In this document: positions 43,706 to 53,074 of the stretch, piece after piece | How the letters are laid out: each line of letters opens with the position of its first letter | Numbering within the stretch: position 1 is the stretch's first letter | NCBI RefSeq assembly: GCF_022008395.1 | Contig: NZ_JAIRBB010000001.1 | Coordinates: 558,001 to 622,000, forward strand | Origin: Aequorivita xiaoshiensis | GTDB lineage: Bacteria; Bacteroidota; Bacteroidia; Flavobacteriales; Flavobacteriaceae | Length of the DNA stretch: 64,000 nt | Direction: 5' to 3' | Translations under genes and position numbers: made by a program | The notes under the pieces: model-generated | Database searches by the model: none | Told to the model about the DNA's origin: nothing | What the model saw: the letters and a program-made list of their open reading frames with translations, nothing else

Positions 43706-43726
43706 AGTTATAACTTTAAAAAGAAA

Positions 43727-44371
43727 TTATCCTTTTACTGCAGCAACATCATCTGTTTCTGTAGCAGGAACTTCTTCTCCTTCAGCACCTTCAGCAGTTT
43801 CATCATCATCACCATCATCTGCAATTGCAGTACGAGAAGTTCTAACTTGACAGATAACTGTATTATCTGGGTGCATGATTTTGTAATTATCTGTTTTAAG
43901 AGATTTAGTGTACATTTTGTTACCGATACGCATATCAGTAATGTCTGCTTCAATAAAATCTGGAAGATTTTCTGGTAAAGCTTTTACTCTTAATTTACGA
44001 GTAACAATACGTAAAGTACCACCACTACGAACACCACGAGAGTTTCCTGTTGTACGAACTGGAATTTCCATAGTAACTTCTTTATCATCGAAAATTTGGT
44101 AAAAATCGATGTGCAGAATACGGTCTGTCACAGGGTGAAATTGGATATCCTGAAGGATAGCTTTAACTGTTTCTCCTCCTAGGTCGATTACAACTGTGTG
44201 TACGTCTGGAGTGTAAACCAAGTTTTTAAATGCAATTTCTTCTGCTGAAAAACTAATTGGTTCTTCCCCTCCGTAAACTACGCAAGGAACCATTCCAGCA
44301 TTACGTAGGGCTTTAGTTGCCTTTTTGCCCACGCTTTCTCTTTTTGATCCTTTAATTGTAATAGATTTCAT
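43727..44371 (-). CDS. rplY: 50S ribosomal protein L25 (long, Ctc/TL5 form)
   Basis: 214 residues. The N-terminal L25 domain (about 1-95) starts [20 protein letters not shown] and binds 5S rRNA; a second beta-rich TL5 domain follows to about 185, and the tail is long and acidic ([16 protein letters not shown]). This is the two-domain form, as in TL5/Ctc. The leader carries a strong hairpin beside the promoter (44400-44437). Confidence 0.95.
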   Translation of the reverse strand: MKSITIKGSKRESVGKKATKALRNAGMVPCVVYGGEEPISFSAEEIAFKNLVYTPDVHTVVIDLGGETVKAILQDIQFHPVTDRILHIDFYQIFDDKEVTMEIPVRTTGNSRGVRSGGTLRIVTRKLRVKALPENLPDFIEADITDMRIGNKMYTKSLKTDNYKIMHPDNTVICQVRTSRTAIADDGDDDETAEGAEGEEVPATETDDVAAVKG

Positions 44372-44399
44372 TTCTTTTGAAATTTGTTTATTAATAAAA

Positions 44400-44428
44400 A
44401 CTCCCTAAAAAGCTGTTTTTTAGGGAGT
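44400..44428 (-). terminator. Hairpin with T-tract at the rplY promoter edge
   Basis: ACTCCCTAAAA and TTTTAGGGAGT form a perfect 11-bp stem with a 7-nt loop; on the minus strand a T5 run follows. It begins 1-2 nt after the -7 box of rplY, so rplY transcripts should start inside the first arm, and only RNA reading in from prs could form the whole hairpin. It is probably the prs terminator fused to the rplY promoter. Confidence 0.6.
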
Positions 44429-44429
44429 G

Positions 44430-44437
44430 CAAAGATA
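44430..44437 (-). promoter_or_regulatory. Candidate -7 box of rplY
   Basis: TATCTTTG on the minus strand matches TAnnTTTG exactly, 59 nt before the rplY start codon and directly before the hairpin. Confidence 0.5.
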
Positions 44438-44622
44438 TAGTTTATTTTGGATTTCCGATTTAGGAATTAGGATTTTTTGAAGTAGTGTCCTAAACTAATG
44501 GAAATTAAGGTAAAATCCTTGATGGCTAGAGGGTTATTCTCAATGTTGAACCTCTATTTTCAATTTTATAAAGTTTTATAAGCCGAAATCTTAGCTTATA
44601 AAACTTCGAAATTAAAATGATG

Positions 44623-45561
44623 TTACATTAAAAATTTACTGCTAATTGATTTATTAGCATTAACGCTTAACATAACATCTGCAAAGAGATTTGCACAGCT
44701 AATCACGCGTATTTTGCTATGAGGTTTTGTAGGAATTGAATCTGAAACGATTAGTTCTAACATTTGAGATTTTTCAATTCGTTCGTATGCGTTTCCAGAA
44801 AGTAGTGGGTGAGTACATACAGCTCTAACGCTTAGCGCACCGCGTTCCATCATAAGGTCTGCAGCTGCAGTTAGGGTTCCAGCAGTATCTACCATATCGT
44901 CAACAAGCACTACATTCTTTCCTTTTACATCCCCAATTAATTCCATGTAAGAAATTACATTGGCTTTTTCGCGTTGTTTGTAGCAAATAACTACATCGCT
45001 TTCTAAAAACTTAGAATATGCATAAGCTCTTTTTGAGCCTCCCATATCTGGAGATGCAATTGTAAGATTATCTAACTCTAAACTTCTTAAATACGGTAGG
45101 AAAATAGTTGAAGCAAAAAGGTGATCTACAGGTTTTTCAAAAAATCCTTGAATTTGATCTGCGTGCAAGTCCATTGTGATAATTCGAGTTGCACCAGCAG
45201 TTTCGAGCATTTTAGCTACAAGTTTTGCAGCAATAGGAACACGAGGTTTGTCTTTTCTATCTTGTCGTGCCCACCCAAAATAAGGTAAAACGGCAGTAAT
45301 ATGTCTAGCAGAAGCGCGTTTAGCAGCATCTATCATTAATAATAGCTCCATTAAATGGTCGCTATTTGGAAAGGTTGATCCAATCAAGAACACTCGGCTT
45401 CCACGGACAGATTCCTCGAAAGAAGGTTGGAATTCACCATCTGAATAATGAGAGGTAATTACATTTCCTAGTGGGATACCAAAAGCATCGGCGATTTTTT
45501 TTCCAAGTTCTTCACTTTGTTTACAGGCAAAAATTTTCGGGGTTGGAGCAATATTTGGCAT
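44623..45561 (-). CDS. prs: Ribose-phosphate pyrophosphokinase
   Basis: 312 residues, standard length. It makes PRPP from ribose-5-phosphate and ATP for purine, pyrimidine, histidine and NAD synthesis. The ATP-site stretch RQDRKDKPRVPIAAKLVA, the DLHADQIQGFF region and the PRPP-binding loop VVLVDDMVDTAGTL are intact. It is single, with its own promoter and the hairpin at 44400 behind it. Confidence 0.97.
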   Translation of the reverse strand: MPNIAPTPKIFACKQSEELGKKIADAFGIPLGNVITSHYSDGEFQPSFEESVRGSRVFLIGSTFPNSDHLMELLLMIDAAKRASARHITAVLPYFGWARQDRKDKPRVPIAAKLVAKMLETAGATRIITMDLHADQIQGFFEKPVDHLFASTIFLPYLRSLELDNLTIASPDMGGSKRAYAYSKFLESDVVICYKQREKANVISYMELIGDVKGKNVVLVDDMVDTAGTLTAAADLMMERGALSVRAVCTHPLLSGNAYERIEKSQMLELIVSDSIPTKPHSKIRVISCANLFADVMLSVNANKSISSKFLM

Positions 45562-45584
45562 AAGGCAGATTATTGGTTTTGATG

Positions 45585-45592
45585 CAAAGGTA
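45585..45592 (-). promoter_or_regulatory. Candidate -7 box of prs
   Basis: TACCTTTG on the minus strand matches TAnnTTTG exactly and lies 23 nt before the prs start codon, giving a leader of roughly 10-20 nt. Confidence 0.5.
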
Positions 45593-45809
45593 AAAATTAA
45601 TCGATAGTCACTTTGATAATTTGCCCTTTATCGAAACAAAAAAAATCAATTCAGATTCACTCAAAATAATGTGCTGAGAAGAACTAAAATTTATCTAAAA
45701 TGAGAAATATAAGCTTGCTGTGAATTTTGTATTGAAGACAAGTAAATTAAGACAGAAAATTTATTTTAAATACGCAGAATAAATAATGAATATTTTACAA
45801 TTATTTACT

Positions 45810-45817
45810 TATTTTTG
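45810..45817 (+). promoter_or_regulatory. Candidate -7 box of the tRNA-Leu gene
   Basis: TATTTTTG matches TAnnTTTG exactly and ends 11 nt before the first base of the tRNA, the spacing expected for a very short 5' leader. Confidence 0.55.
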
Positions 45818-45828
45818 CATCCCCAATT

Positions 45829-45910
45829 GCTCGAGTGGCGGAATTGGTAGACGCGTTGGATTCAAAATCCAATGTCGCAAGACGTGCGGGTTCGATTCCC
45901 GCCTCGAGTA
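45829..45910 (+). tRNA. tRNA-Leu, anticodon CAA
   Basis: 82 nt without an encoded CCA. The acceptor stem GCTCGAG pairs with CTCGAGT (one G-T), the anticodon stem TTGGA/TCCAA encloses the loop TTCAAAA giving anticodon CAA, a variable arm TGTCGCAAGACGT of class II type follows, and the T arm is GCGGG-TTCGATT-CCCGC. The discriminator base is A. The long variable arm and the CAA anticodon identify leucine (codon UUG). Confidence 0.96.
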
Positions 45911-45914
45911 CTGT

Positions 45915-45947
45915 AAAAGCTCCAACAGCAATGTTGGAGCTTTTTTT
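45915..45947 (+). terminator. Terminator after tRNA-Leu
   Basis: AAAAGCTCCAACA and TGTTGGAGCTTTT form a perfect stem with a GCAA loop followed by more T residues, 4 nt after the tRNA. Confidence 0.88.
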
Positions 45948-46159
45948 ATTTCGGTTGTTTTTGAATAGAATGTAGGTTTTCAACAGCGTTCGGATGCCTA
46001 GAATACAATACTATTTACGTTAGTTGGAAAATAAAACTTTCTGTTGCTAAAATTTTCATGCTTTAAAAATCAATATTAAGAGAGCCTCAATAATTTTGCA
46101 AACAGTTTTTTTAAAAAAACAATAAATTGATTTTTAATATAGTAGTGGCTTATATAAAT

Positions 46160-46873
46160 TTATTTTATAGCCGTTGATAGTTTTTGAGCCTTTGTTATTC
46201 CAACATTAAAAACCTCTTTAAAATTCTGAATAAAAACTTCATTCAGTTGGTCTTCGTCTATTTCTCTGTTTAATTCAATACTTATTGAAGTTACACCCTT
46301 GTCGGTAATGCCACAGGGTACGATGTTTTTAAAATAAGATAAATCGGTGTTAACATTTAAAGCGAGTCCGTGAATGCTCACCCATCGACTACATCGAACG
46401 CCGATTGCACAAATTTTACGCGCTCGATACGTTTCAGGTTCTATCCAAACTCCTGTGTAACCCTTAAGTCTTTCCCCTTGAATTCCGTATTCCTGAAGCG
46501 TTTGAATAACAACCTCTTCTAGATTTCTAAGATAGAGATGAATACTGCTTCCAAATTTTTCTAAATCCAATATTGGATAGGCTACAAGTTGTCCTGGCCC
46601 ATGATAGGTAATATCGCCCCCGCGATTTGTGTTATAAAATTCAATTCCGTTTTTTTCGAGTTCTTCTTTTCGGAATAATAGATTCTCTGCATGCCCGCTT
46701 TTCCCAAGGGTATAAACATGTGGATGCCTACAAATCAGTAAAGTGTTTTCAACTTCTTCAGACTTATTTGGGTCTTTCTTCTTCGAAATCGCGTTTTTTA
46801 ATAATTCTTCCTGAAGATCCCACGCATCCTTATATGGAATCGTCCCCAGATTTTTTAATTTAACTTGATTCAT
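46160..46873 (-). CDS. lipB: Octanoyl-ACP:protein octanoyltransferase
   Basis: 237 residues. It moves octanoyl from acyl carrier protein to lipoyl domains of dehydrogenase complexes. RGGDITYHGPGQLVAYPILD, the catalytic lysine context around KICAIGVRCSRW, SIHGLALNVN and the active-site cysteine in NIVPCGI are all seen. It lies 39 nt after lipA on the same strand, forming a lipA-lipB lipoate synthesis unit. Confidence 0.96.
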   Translation of the reverse strand: MNQVKLKNLGTIPYKDAWDLQEELLKNAISKKKDPNKSEEVENTLLICRHPHVYTLGKSGHAENLLFRKEELEKNGIEFYNTNRGGDITYHGPGQLVAYPILDLEKFGSSIHLYLRNLEEVVIQTLQEYGIQGERLKGYTGVWIEPETYRARKICAIGVRCSRWVSIHGLALNVNTDLSYFKNIVPCGITDKGVTSISIELNREIDEDQLNEVFIQNFKEVFNVGITKAQKLSTAIK

Positions 46874-46912
46874 AGCCTTATTTGTTAAACGACATTGAAG
46901 AATTTAAAAATA

Positions 46913-47872
46913 TTAAGCTTTTTTGGCCTGAGCCGCTTTCCAGGTATTAATCCCGTAACCAGGAATTGTTTGCTTTTCACTATGGTAAGAAGATCGAATC
47001 ATCGGTCCGCTTTCCACATAATCAAACCCCATTTTATATCCTTCATCTCGAAGCTGAAGAAACTCTTGAGGCGTAACAAATCGTTGAACAGGTAAGTGTT
47101 TTTGTGATGGTCTTAAGTATTGACCAATAGTAATAATATCACATCCCACTGATCTAAGATCGTGCATAGTTTCTAAAATTTCATCAAATTCTTCACCCAA
47201 GCCCAGCATAATTCCAGTTTTGGTACGCATTCCATTTTCTTTCAGATATTTAAGTACAAAAAGGCTTCGGTCGTATTTGGATTGAGGACGAACACTCGGA
47301 GATAACCGTCGAACGGTTTCTTGATTATGAGACACCACAGTAGGTGCTTCATCTACAATTCTTTGAATATTTTCCTCAACACCTTTAAAATCCGGAATCA
47401 AAGTTTCCAAGGTTAGATTGGGGTTCATTTTTTTAACAACACGAATAGTATTTGCCCAAGCTGTTGATCCGCAATCTGCTAATTCATCCCTATCAACTGA
47501 AGTAATTACAGCGTGTTTTATTTTCATTTTTAAAATGGCTTCTGCCACGCGTTTGGGTTCTCCAATATCTACAGCATCGGGACGACCAGTGTTAACATTG
47601 CAAAATTTACATGCTCGTGTACAGGTGTTTCCAAGAATCATAAAACTCGCTGTACCCGCGTTCCAGCATTCTCCAATATTCGGACAACCTCCACTTTGAC
47701 AAATGGTATGTAGTTTATTGTCGTTTACAACACCTCGAACTTTGGTGAAATTTTCTCCAGAAGGAAATTTCACTTTTAACCAAGCTGGTTTTCTTTTAAA
47801 TTTTAAAGCTTGTTTTCCTTCTTCTCGAGCGTCTTTTATTTGATCTTGAATGGAATTAGGTGATGTACTCAT
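46913..47872 (-). CDS. lipA: Lipoyl synthase
   Basis: 319 residues of the radical SAM family. It inserts two sulfur atoms into protein-bound octanoyl chains. The auxiliary cluster cysteines C58, C63, C69 (CQSGGCPNIGEC) and the radical SAM cysteines C84, C88, C91 (CTRACKFC) are present, as is the C-terminal RSSYHSE motif with the serine that ligates the auxiliary cluster. It is the first gene of the lipA-lipB pair. Confidence 0.97.
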   Translation of the reverse strand: MSTSPNSIQDQIKDAREEGKQALKFKRKPAWLKVKFPSGENFTKVRGVVNDNKLHTICQSGGCPNIGECWNAGTASFMILGNTCTRACKFCNVNTGRPDAVDIGEPKRVAEAILKMKIKHAVITSVDRDELADCGSTAWANTIRVVKKMNPNLTLETLIPDFKGVEENIQRIVDEAPTVVSHNQETVRRLSPSVRPQSKYDRSLFVLKYLKENGMRTKTGIMLGLGEEFDEILETMHDLRSVGCDIITIGQYLRPSQKHLPVQRFVTPQEFLQLRDEGYKMGFDYVESGPMIRSSYHSEKQTIPGYGINTWKAAQAKKA

Positions 47873-48187
47873 TTCAAAAGTTATTTTTTGGCTAAATTAA
47901 TCTATACAGATTGATTTCTGCTTAAAAATTTTACAGATTTTACGCTAGAGTTTTTCACCTGTATTCATATTAAAACAACTGTATCACGGTAACTGAATTT
48001 ATGCTTTTAAAAATACTTAAGGCATAATAGAACGTTGGGCTATTGATAATCAGAATTTTGTTAATAGCCAATTATATATTGTGACTAGATGTGCTCTTAT
48101 AATTAAACAGTGGTAGGGATTAATAGGTGGGCAAAAACACTTAAACAATTTTTTTATGTAAACTATTATTCTAACTATTAGAATAAA
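47873..48187. other. Gene-free interval between lipA and the GLUG-protein gene
   Basis: About 315 nt of AT-rich DNA with stop codons in all frames. It holds two hairpins without T-tracts: GGCTATT/AATAGCC and TTATTCTAA/TTAGAATAA (the latter near 48166-48186). It must include the lipA promoter, but I see no exact TAnnTTTG box facing lipA. Nothing else is supported. Confidence 0.6.
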
Positions 48188-48216
48188 AAAATCCTCAGAA
48201 CGTGCCTGAGGATTTT
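48188..48216 (-). terminator. Terminator of the GLUG-protein gene
   Basis: AAAATCCTCAG and CTGAGGATTTT form a perfect 11-bp stem; on the minus strand a T-rich run follows. It lies 35 nt after the stop codon. Confidence 0.82.
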
Positions 48217-48250
48217 AATTATGTTAATAAAGAATTGCTAAAAATTCAAT

Positions 48251-49630
48251 CTATTTTTTGATTATTCTTTTAGTTACCATTCCTTCAGTAGAACGAATTA
48301 CTACGATATAGTTTCCTGTTGAAAGATTACTTGCTAAAACTTTTGTTGATTTTCCGTTTAATTTTCCACTAGAAATCAAAGCTCCAGATATATTATAAAT
48401 TTGGTATGAATCCAACTCTAGAGTAGAAGAAACTGTAAATTCAGTGTCAAAAACAGTAGGATAAACGCTTACTGCAGTTGCATCAAGATTATTGTTTTGA
48501 ACACCTAAAACAAAATTTAGAACAGGGTAGCCTTCATTAACGCTTGAATCGATAGCCCAAGGTGCTTCAGGAGAACCTGCGTTTAATAAATCTACTGTTT
48601 CAGCAGACTTCATTTCGGCTGTAGTAAGTGCAGTAATGTCTGGAGTAACAGGAGGACCTTGTATTCCACCAACGCCCTCTGTCATTCCAGAAGACTCTGT
48701 GTCGAAATACAAGTTTTCAACTTCTATTTGACCAAATAATCCAATTGATCCACCTGCATAATCAGGCGCAGTTACTGTTCCAGTAGAATATGAATTTTTA
48801 ACTATTAAAAAATTGTCTCCACCACCAATTAGACCACCTGCGCGTTCTACGTTAGCAACCACATTAGATCTTGAATAACTGTTATCTATTGTGCTAGTTC
48901 CTGAAAATCCAAAAGGATAAGAACCAACTAATCCACCTGATAGAAGATCTGCTGTTACCGTACCTTCAGAGTAGCATTCAATTACAGCAGAAGTGTCAAA
49001 ACCTGTTCCAGCAAGACCACCTACTTGAAGCGTACCTGTAACATTACCAATTGCGTGACTTTTAGTAATAGTAGAGTTCGTTAAAAATCCACCTACCAAT
49101 CCACCAGTTGTATATTTACCAGTTACGTTTACATTAATAGCGCTACAATTAGTTATTGATCCATTGTCGAAAAGGTTCGCTACTAAAGTCCCTGTATTAT
49201 CATCGCCAATTACATTTGCAGTGTCAATATGAATATTTGAAAAAGAAGCACTTTGAGTATGTCCAAAAAGTCCTGCCATTTCCACTTCTGGCATATTAAC
49301 CCACAAATTGCTTATAATGTGGTTGTTTCCTTCTACAGTTGCAGAAAAAGGAATTTCAAATTCAACACCAATTGGAGTCCATAAGTTCCCATCCAAATCG
49401 ATGTCTGCACCAATTATAATTGTCTTATTTTCAAAAGAGTTTCCGTCTGCAACCAATTGAGCTAAACCAGCTAATTCTTCTGCAGTAGCAAGTGTAAATT
49501 CATCTTGAGCAGAATCGTACCAACTTGTATCAGCAAGGTCGCTCCAAGATGTTGTAGGGTAAGTTTGTGCTTTGGCGAAGGTTGTGAATGCCAAAAATAA
49601 TACTAAAAAGATTTGTAATTTTTTCATCAT
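48251..49630 (-). CDS. Secreted GLUG-repeat protein with T9SS type A sorting tail
   Basis: 459 residues. A signal peptide (1-21) is followed by a beta-helical region in which TATAEELAGLAQLV-type and glycine-rich GGLVGG/GGLAGT units repeat about every 25-30 residues (about 130-310), the GLUG pattern found in bacterial surface proteins and adhesins. The last 75 residues are a type A sorting domain with VSVYPTVFDTEFTVSS and the end TKRIIKK. It should be exported by the type IX system. No enzyme motif is seen, so adhesion is the best guess. Confidence 0.85.
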   Translation of the reverse strand: MMKKLQIFLVLFLAFTTFAKAQTYPTTSWSDLADTSWYDSAQDEFTLATAEELAGLAQLVADGNSFENKTIIIGADIDLDGNLWTPIGVEFEIPFSATVEGNNHIISNLWVNMPEVEMAGLFGHTQSASFSNIHIDTANVIGDDNTGTLVANLFDNGSITNCSAINVNVTGKYTTGGLVGGFLTNSTITKSHAIGNVTGTLQVGGLAGTGFDTSAVIECYSEGTVTADLLSGGLVGSYPFGFSGTSTIDNSYSRSNVVANVERAGGLIGGGDNFLIVKNSYSTGTVTAPDYAGGSIGLFGQIEVENLYFDTESSGMTEGVGGIQGPPVTPDITALTTAEMKSAETVDLLNAGSPEAPWAIDSSVNEGYPVLNFVLGVQNNNLDATAVSVYPTVFDTEFTVSSTLELDSYQIYNISGALISSGKLNGKSTKVLASNLSTGNYIVVIRSTEGMVTKRIIKK

Positions 49631-49941
49631 TTTAATTATAGGGTTTTCCGCAAATCTATTATAAAAATGACAAACTCAAATACTTTTAAAAAGCTGTAAT
49701 GATAAGCGATACCATGTGCTTTATTACCTTTTTAATGAATAAAAAATACTTTCAATAGGAAAAATGTTAATATAGTAATTAGTAGTATCAAAATTTAAGT
49801 GTATTGTGTAGAATGATATAAATGAAAAATAAAGGTCTTTTTTTTAAATAATTTATCAAATCAATTGTTAAACACCTAGAATTAGTAAATATATCTAAAT
49901 ATTTGAGTTGAAAATATAAGCGAATTCTTCTACATTATATC
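49631..49941. other. Gene-free divergent interval upstream of the HupE-like gene
   Basis: About 310 nt between divergent genes, very AT-rich and with stops in all frames. It must hold the promoter of the GLUG-protein gene, although I see no exact -7 box facing it. No RNA gene or repeat is supported. Confidence 0.6.
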
Positions 49942-49949
49942 TATATTTG
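49942..49949 (+). promoter_or_regulatory. Candidate -7 box of the HupE-like gene
   Basis: TATATTTG matches TAnnTTTG exactly and lies 26 nt before the start codon. Confidence 0.5.
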
Positions 49950-49975
49950 GCGTAATACCATAATCATTATCCCCA

Positions 49976-50554
49976 ATGTCAGATTTTTGGCTTTATTTTA
50001 ATCTAGGTCTAAACCATGTTTTAGATTGGAGAGCGTACGACCACGTTTTATTTTTAGTTGTGCTTAGTGCCGCTTATACATTTTCATCTTGGAAAAGGCT
50101 GCTAATTCTAGTTACTCTATTCACCATAGGCCACACGCTATCGTTAGTATTAGTAAATTATAACGTGATAAGTGTTTCAAGTAGTGTTATTGAATTTTTA
50201 ATACCGATAACTATTTTGATGGCGGCTGTTTATAATTTGATTACTGCCAAAAAGCATAAGAAAAACGATAAAATGACTGTTTTTTATGTGCTTACCTTGT
50301 TTTTCGGATTAATACACGGATTGGGTTTCGCAACATTCTTTACTGCATTAGAAAGTGAAGGAAAACTACTTCCATTATTACAATTTGCTTTAGGTATTGA
50401 GGCGGCTCAAATAATAGTTGTAATAGTTTTGTTGATTTTCGCGTTTATTTTTCAAAGTATCCTTCGCTTCAACAAACGAGATTGGATTTTGGTTTTATCT
50501 TCAATTGTAATAGGAATGGTAATCCCGATGCTGGTTGATAATTGGATTTTTTAA
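49976..50554 (+). CDS. HupE/UreJ family membrane protein
   Basis: 192 residues with six membrane helices. The first loop has the HupE/UreJ signature region GLNHVLDWRAYDHVLFLVVL, and FGLIHGLGFATFF follows, with histidines placed as in nickel/cobalt permease-like members. HupE proteins are associated with metal (nickel) uptake; no hydrogenase or urease genes are nearby, so the substrate remains open. Confidence 0.85.
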   Translation: MSDFWLYFNLGLNHVLDWRAYDHVLFLVVLSAAYTFSSWKRLLILVTLFTIGHTLSLVLVNYNVISVSSSVIEFLIPITILMAAVYNLITAKKHKKNDKMTVFYVLTLFFGLIHGLGFATFFTALESEGKLLPLLQFALGIEAAQIIVVIVLLIFAFIFQSILRFNKRDWILVLSSIVIGMVIPMLVDNWIF

Positions 50555-50762
50555 TAGACGGGACGTTAGATTATAAAGATACAGGATACAGTAAAAGAAA
50601 ATCTTTACGTATTCAAATTCAAGTGTAAAGTAGACTCCTATTTAATGGGAATGCGTCTTAATTGATATCCTTCTCGCTCTACGCTTCTTTTTGCAACAAC
50701 TTAACATTAATTTTTTTGGTAGTAGTGTAACTTCCTACTAATTTCGCTATCTATTTAAACGT

Positions 50763-51197
50763 ATGAAAGACAGTAAACAACGTAAATACGATATTGCCTA
50801 TTTAAGGATGGCAAGAGAGTGGAGTAAGTTATCTTATTGTAAGCGTAAACAAGTTGGTGCGCTTATTGTTAAGGATAAGATGATTATTAGCGATGGCTAC
50901 AATGGTACTCCAACAGGTTTTGAAAATTGTTGTGAAGATGATGAAGGCTTAACAAAGTGGTATGTATTACACGCCGAAGCTAATGCAATTTTAAAAGTAG
51001 CTTCAAGTACACAGTCGTGTGAAGGCGCAACACTGTATATTACTATGTCGCCATGTAAGGAATGTAGTAAATTAGTTCACCAAGCAGGTATAACGAGAGT
51101 AGTATATTTAAATGAGTATAAAGATAATGCTGGTATAGCTTTTTTAGAGAAGGCTGGAATTAGCATTCAACATATTTCAGATTTGGAAACAGAATAA
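50763..51197 (+). CDS. Deoxycytidylate (dCMP) deaminase family protein
   Basis: 144 residues. The zinc-dependent deaminase site is complete: H70-A-E72 in LHAEANAIL and PC98-x-x-C101 in SPCKECSK, plus the dCMP deaminase feature NGTPTGFENC. It converts dCMP to dUMP, feeding thymidylate synthesis. The stop overlaps the next start codon by one base (TAATG), so it is coupled to the S41 protease, an arrangement I believe is conserved in related genomes. Confidence 0.9.
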   Translation: MKDSKQRKYDIAYLRMAREWSKLSYCKRKQVGALIVKDKMIISDGYNGTPTGFENCCEDDEGLTKWYVLHAEANAILKVASSTQSCEGATLYITMSPCKECSKLVHQAGITRVVYLNEYKDNAGIAFLEKAGISIQHISDLETE

Positions 51198-52828
51198 TGA
51201 CAAAAAATAATCCCACAAATTTTAGTAAACACAAAAAATACTTACCACTGTGGGTTGGATTGGCACTTGCTATAGGTGTATTTATTGGTTCAAAATTCAA
51301 TTTTGGAGACAAAACTGAAAAAATATTCGCAACTAGTTCAAAAAAAGATAAACTTAACAGGCTTATAGACTACATCGATTACGAATATGTAGATAATGTA
51401 AATACAGACAGTATTGTTGATGTTACTGTAAATGGAATTCTTGAAAACCTTGACCCTCACTCGGTTTATATTCCGAAGAAAAGCTATGCACACACTGCCG
51501 ATGATATGCGTGGAGCCTTTACAGGGATTGGTGTTAGTTTTTATATTTATAAAGACACTATAGCTGTTATAAGATCAATTACAGGAGGGCCGGCCGAAAA
51601 AGCGGGTATCAAAGGTGGTGATCGTATTCTGTTTGCCGATGGTAAAAAACTCTTTGGCGAATTAATTAATCGCGACAGTATCTCTAGTTATTTAAAAGGA
51701 GAAATAAATAGCAAAGTCACGTTAGATGTTTATCGTCCAAGCGAAAAGAAAACACTTGATATAACTGTACGAAGAAATAAAGTGCCGCTTATTAGTGTTG
51801 ATGCTTCGTATAAAATAACAGAGGATTTAGGTTACATAAAACTCAACCGTTTTTCTGAAACTACCTACAAAGAGTTTGAAGGGGCTTTAAAAAAATTAAA
51901 ACGAGACGGTGTGTCTAAATTGGTTTTAGACCTTCGTGATAACCCTGGTGGGTATATTTCTACGGCAGAAAGAGTTGTAGACGAGTTCTTGGAAAATAAC
52001 AAACTTATTCTTATCACAAAAAATAAAAGTGGTGATATAAATAAAACCTACGCTTCCCGTCGTGGCGAGTTTCATCATGCAAAAATTTATGTTTTAATTA
52101 ATGAAAACTCAGCTTCGGCAAGTGAAATTGTAGCTGGTGCACTCCAAGATAATGATAAAGGTATTATTGTGGGGAGAAGGTCGTTTGGAAAAGGCTTGGT
52201 ACAACGCGAAATGTCGTTAGGCGATGGAAGTGCTGTACGATTAACAATTGCACGCTATTACACTCCAACTGGCCGCTCCATACAACGTCCTTATGGCAAT
52301 GGGAATGATAATTACTATAGCGATTATGAAAAACGCTACCGAAATGGTGAGTTGATCCATTTAGACAGTATTAAAGTTGCCGATTCTTTAAAATATACGA
52401 CTCCCAAAGGAAAGGTTGTCTATGGTGGAGGGGGAATAATACCAGATGTGTTTGTTCCTAAAGATACAAGTGTTGAAAATGAAACCCTACAATACGTTTC
52501 TAAAAGCGGATTTATGAGCTATTTTATTTTTGAATATCTCGAAAAGAACAGAGCTCAATTTGAAAGAATGAACTTTGAAGAATTCAGAAATAATTATCAG
52601 GCTGATGATAGTTTATCTACTGAATTTATTGAATACGCTCGACTTAACGAAGCGCAGATAGATTTGTCTAATTATACCGAAGAGTTAAAACGATTACTAA
52701 AAGCAAATATTGCGCAACAGTTGTATGGTCCTAATGAATTTGAGCTTATTCTCAATGAAGCAGATCCTATGCTGCTTAAAGTATTGGAGTTGGAAGCAGC
52801 AACTAATTCTTCAAGTAAAGAAGAGTAA
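51197..52828 (+). CDS. C-terminal processing protease, S41 family
   Basis: 543 residues. One N-terminal membrane helix (about 16-33) anchors it to the periplasmic face. A PDZ domain (about 90-180) precedes the S41 catalytic core; the serine-lysine dyad is S307 in SASASE and K332 in SFGKGLVQ, 25 residues apart as in Prc/Tsp. It probably trims or degrades periplasmic proteins from their C-termini. It overlaps the dCMP deaminase gene by 1 nt. Confidence 0.93.
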   Translation: MTKNNPTNFSKHKKYLPLWVGLALAIGVFIGSKFNFGDKTEKIFATSSKKDKLNRLIDYIDYEYVDNVNTDSIVDVTVNGILENLDPHSVYIPKKSYAHTADDMRGAFTGIGVSFYIYKDTIAVIRSITGGPAEKAGIKGGDRILFADGKKLFGELINRDSISSYLKGEINSKVTLDVYRPSEKKTLDITVRRNKVPLISVDASYKITEDLGYIKLNRFSETTYKEFEGALKKLKRDGVSKLVLDLRDNPGGYISTAERVVDEFLENNKLILITKNKSGDINKTYASRRGEFHHAKIYVLINENSASASEIVAGALQDNDKGIIVGRRSFGKGLVQREMSLGDGSAVRLTIARYYTPTGRSIQRPYGNGNDNYYSDYEKRYRNGELIHLDSIKVADSLKYTTPKGKVVYGGGGIIPDVFVPKDTSVENETLQYVSKSGFMSYFIFEYLEKNRAQFERMNFEEFRNNYQADDSLSTEFIEYARLNEAQIDLSNYTEELKRLLKANIAQQLYGPNEFELILNEADPMLLKVLELEAATNSSSKEE

Positions 52829-52830
52829 GA

Positions 52831-53028
52831 TTATCTTTTTACCTTAGAAGCTATCTTCTTAGATATTAGTAATATACCAAGTAGGATAAACGAGCACATT
52901 CCAGCTAATATGCCGAATACCGCAACTGAGCTATCTCCAACAAGGAGGTTGTCGAACTCTAATTTTGTAGCATTAAAAATTATCAAGGCGAATGATAAAG
53001 CCATCAAGATGTAGATAAATACTTTCAT
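52831..53028 (-). CDS. Small two-helix membrane protein
   Basis: 65 residues with two membrane helices (about 3-19 and 35-56) and a basic tail ASKVKR. It ends 2 nt after the convergent S41 gene. It has credible coding character and a start with few rivals, but no family or function is recognised. Confidence 0.65.
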   Translation of the reverse strand: MKVFIYILMALSFALIIFNATKLEFDNLLVGDSSVAVFGILAGMCSFILLGILLISKKIASKVKR

Positions 53029-53074
53029 AGTAATATTTTATTGAATTCAGTTTTTCAATAATACCAATTAAATC

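Noticed and set aside
43735-44102. Open frames overlapping rplY on both strands
   Set aside because: Shadows of the acidic, low-complexity L25 tail; they have no start context or family similarity.
45786-45968. Open frames on both strands across 45.8-46.0 kb
   Set aside because: They run straight through the tRNA-Leu gene and its terminator; no independent coding signal.
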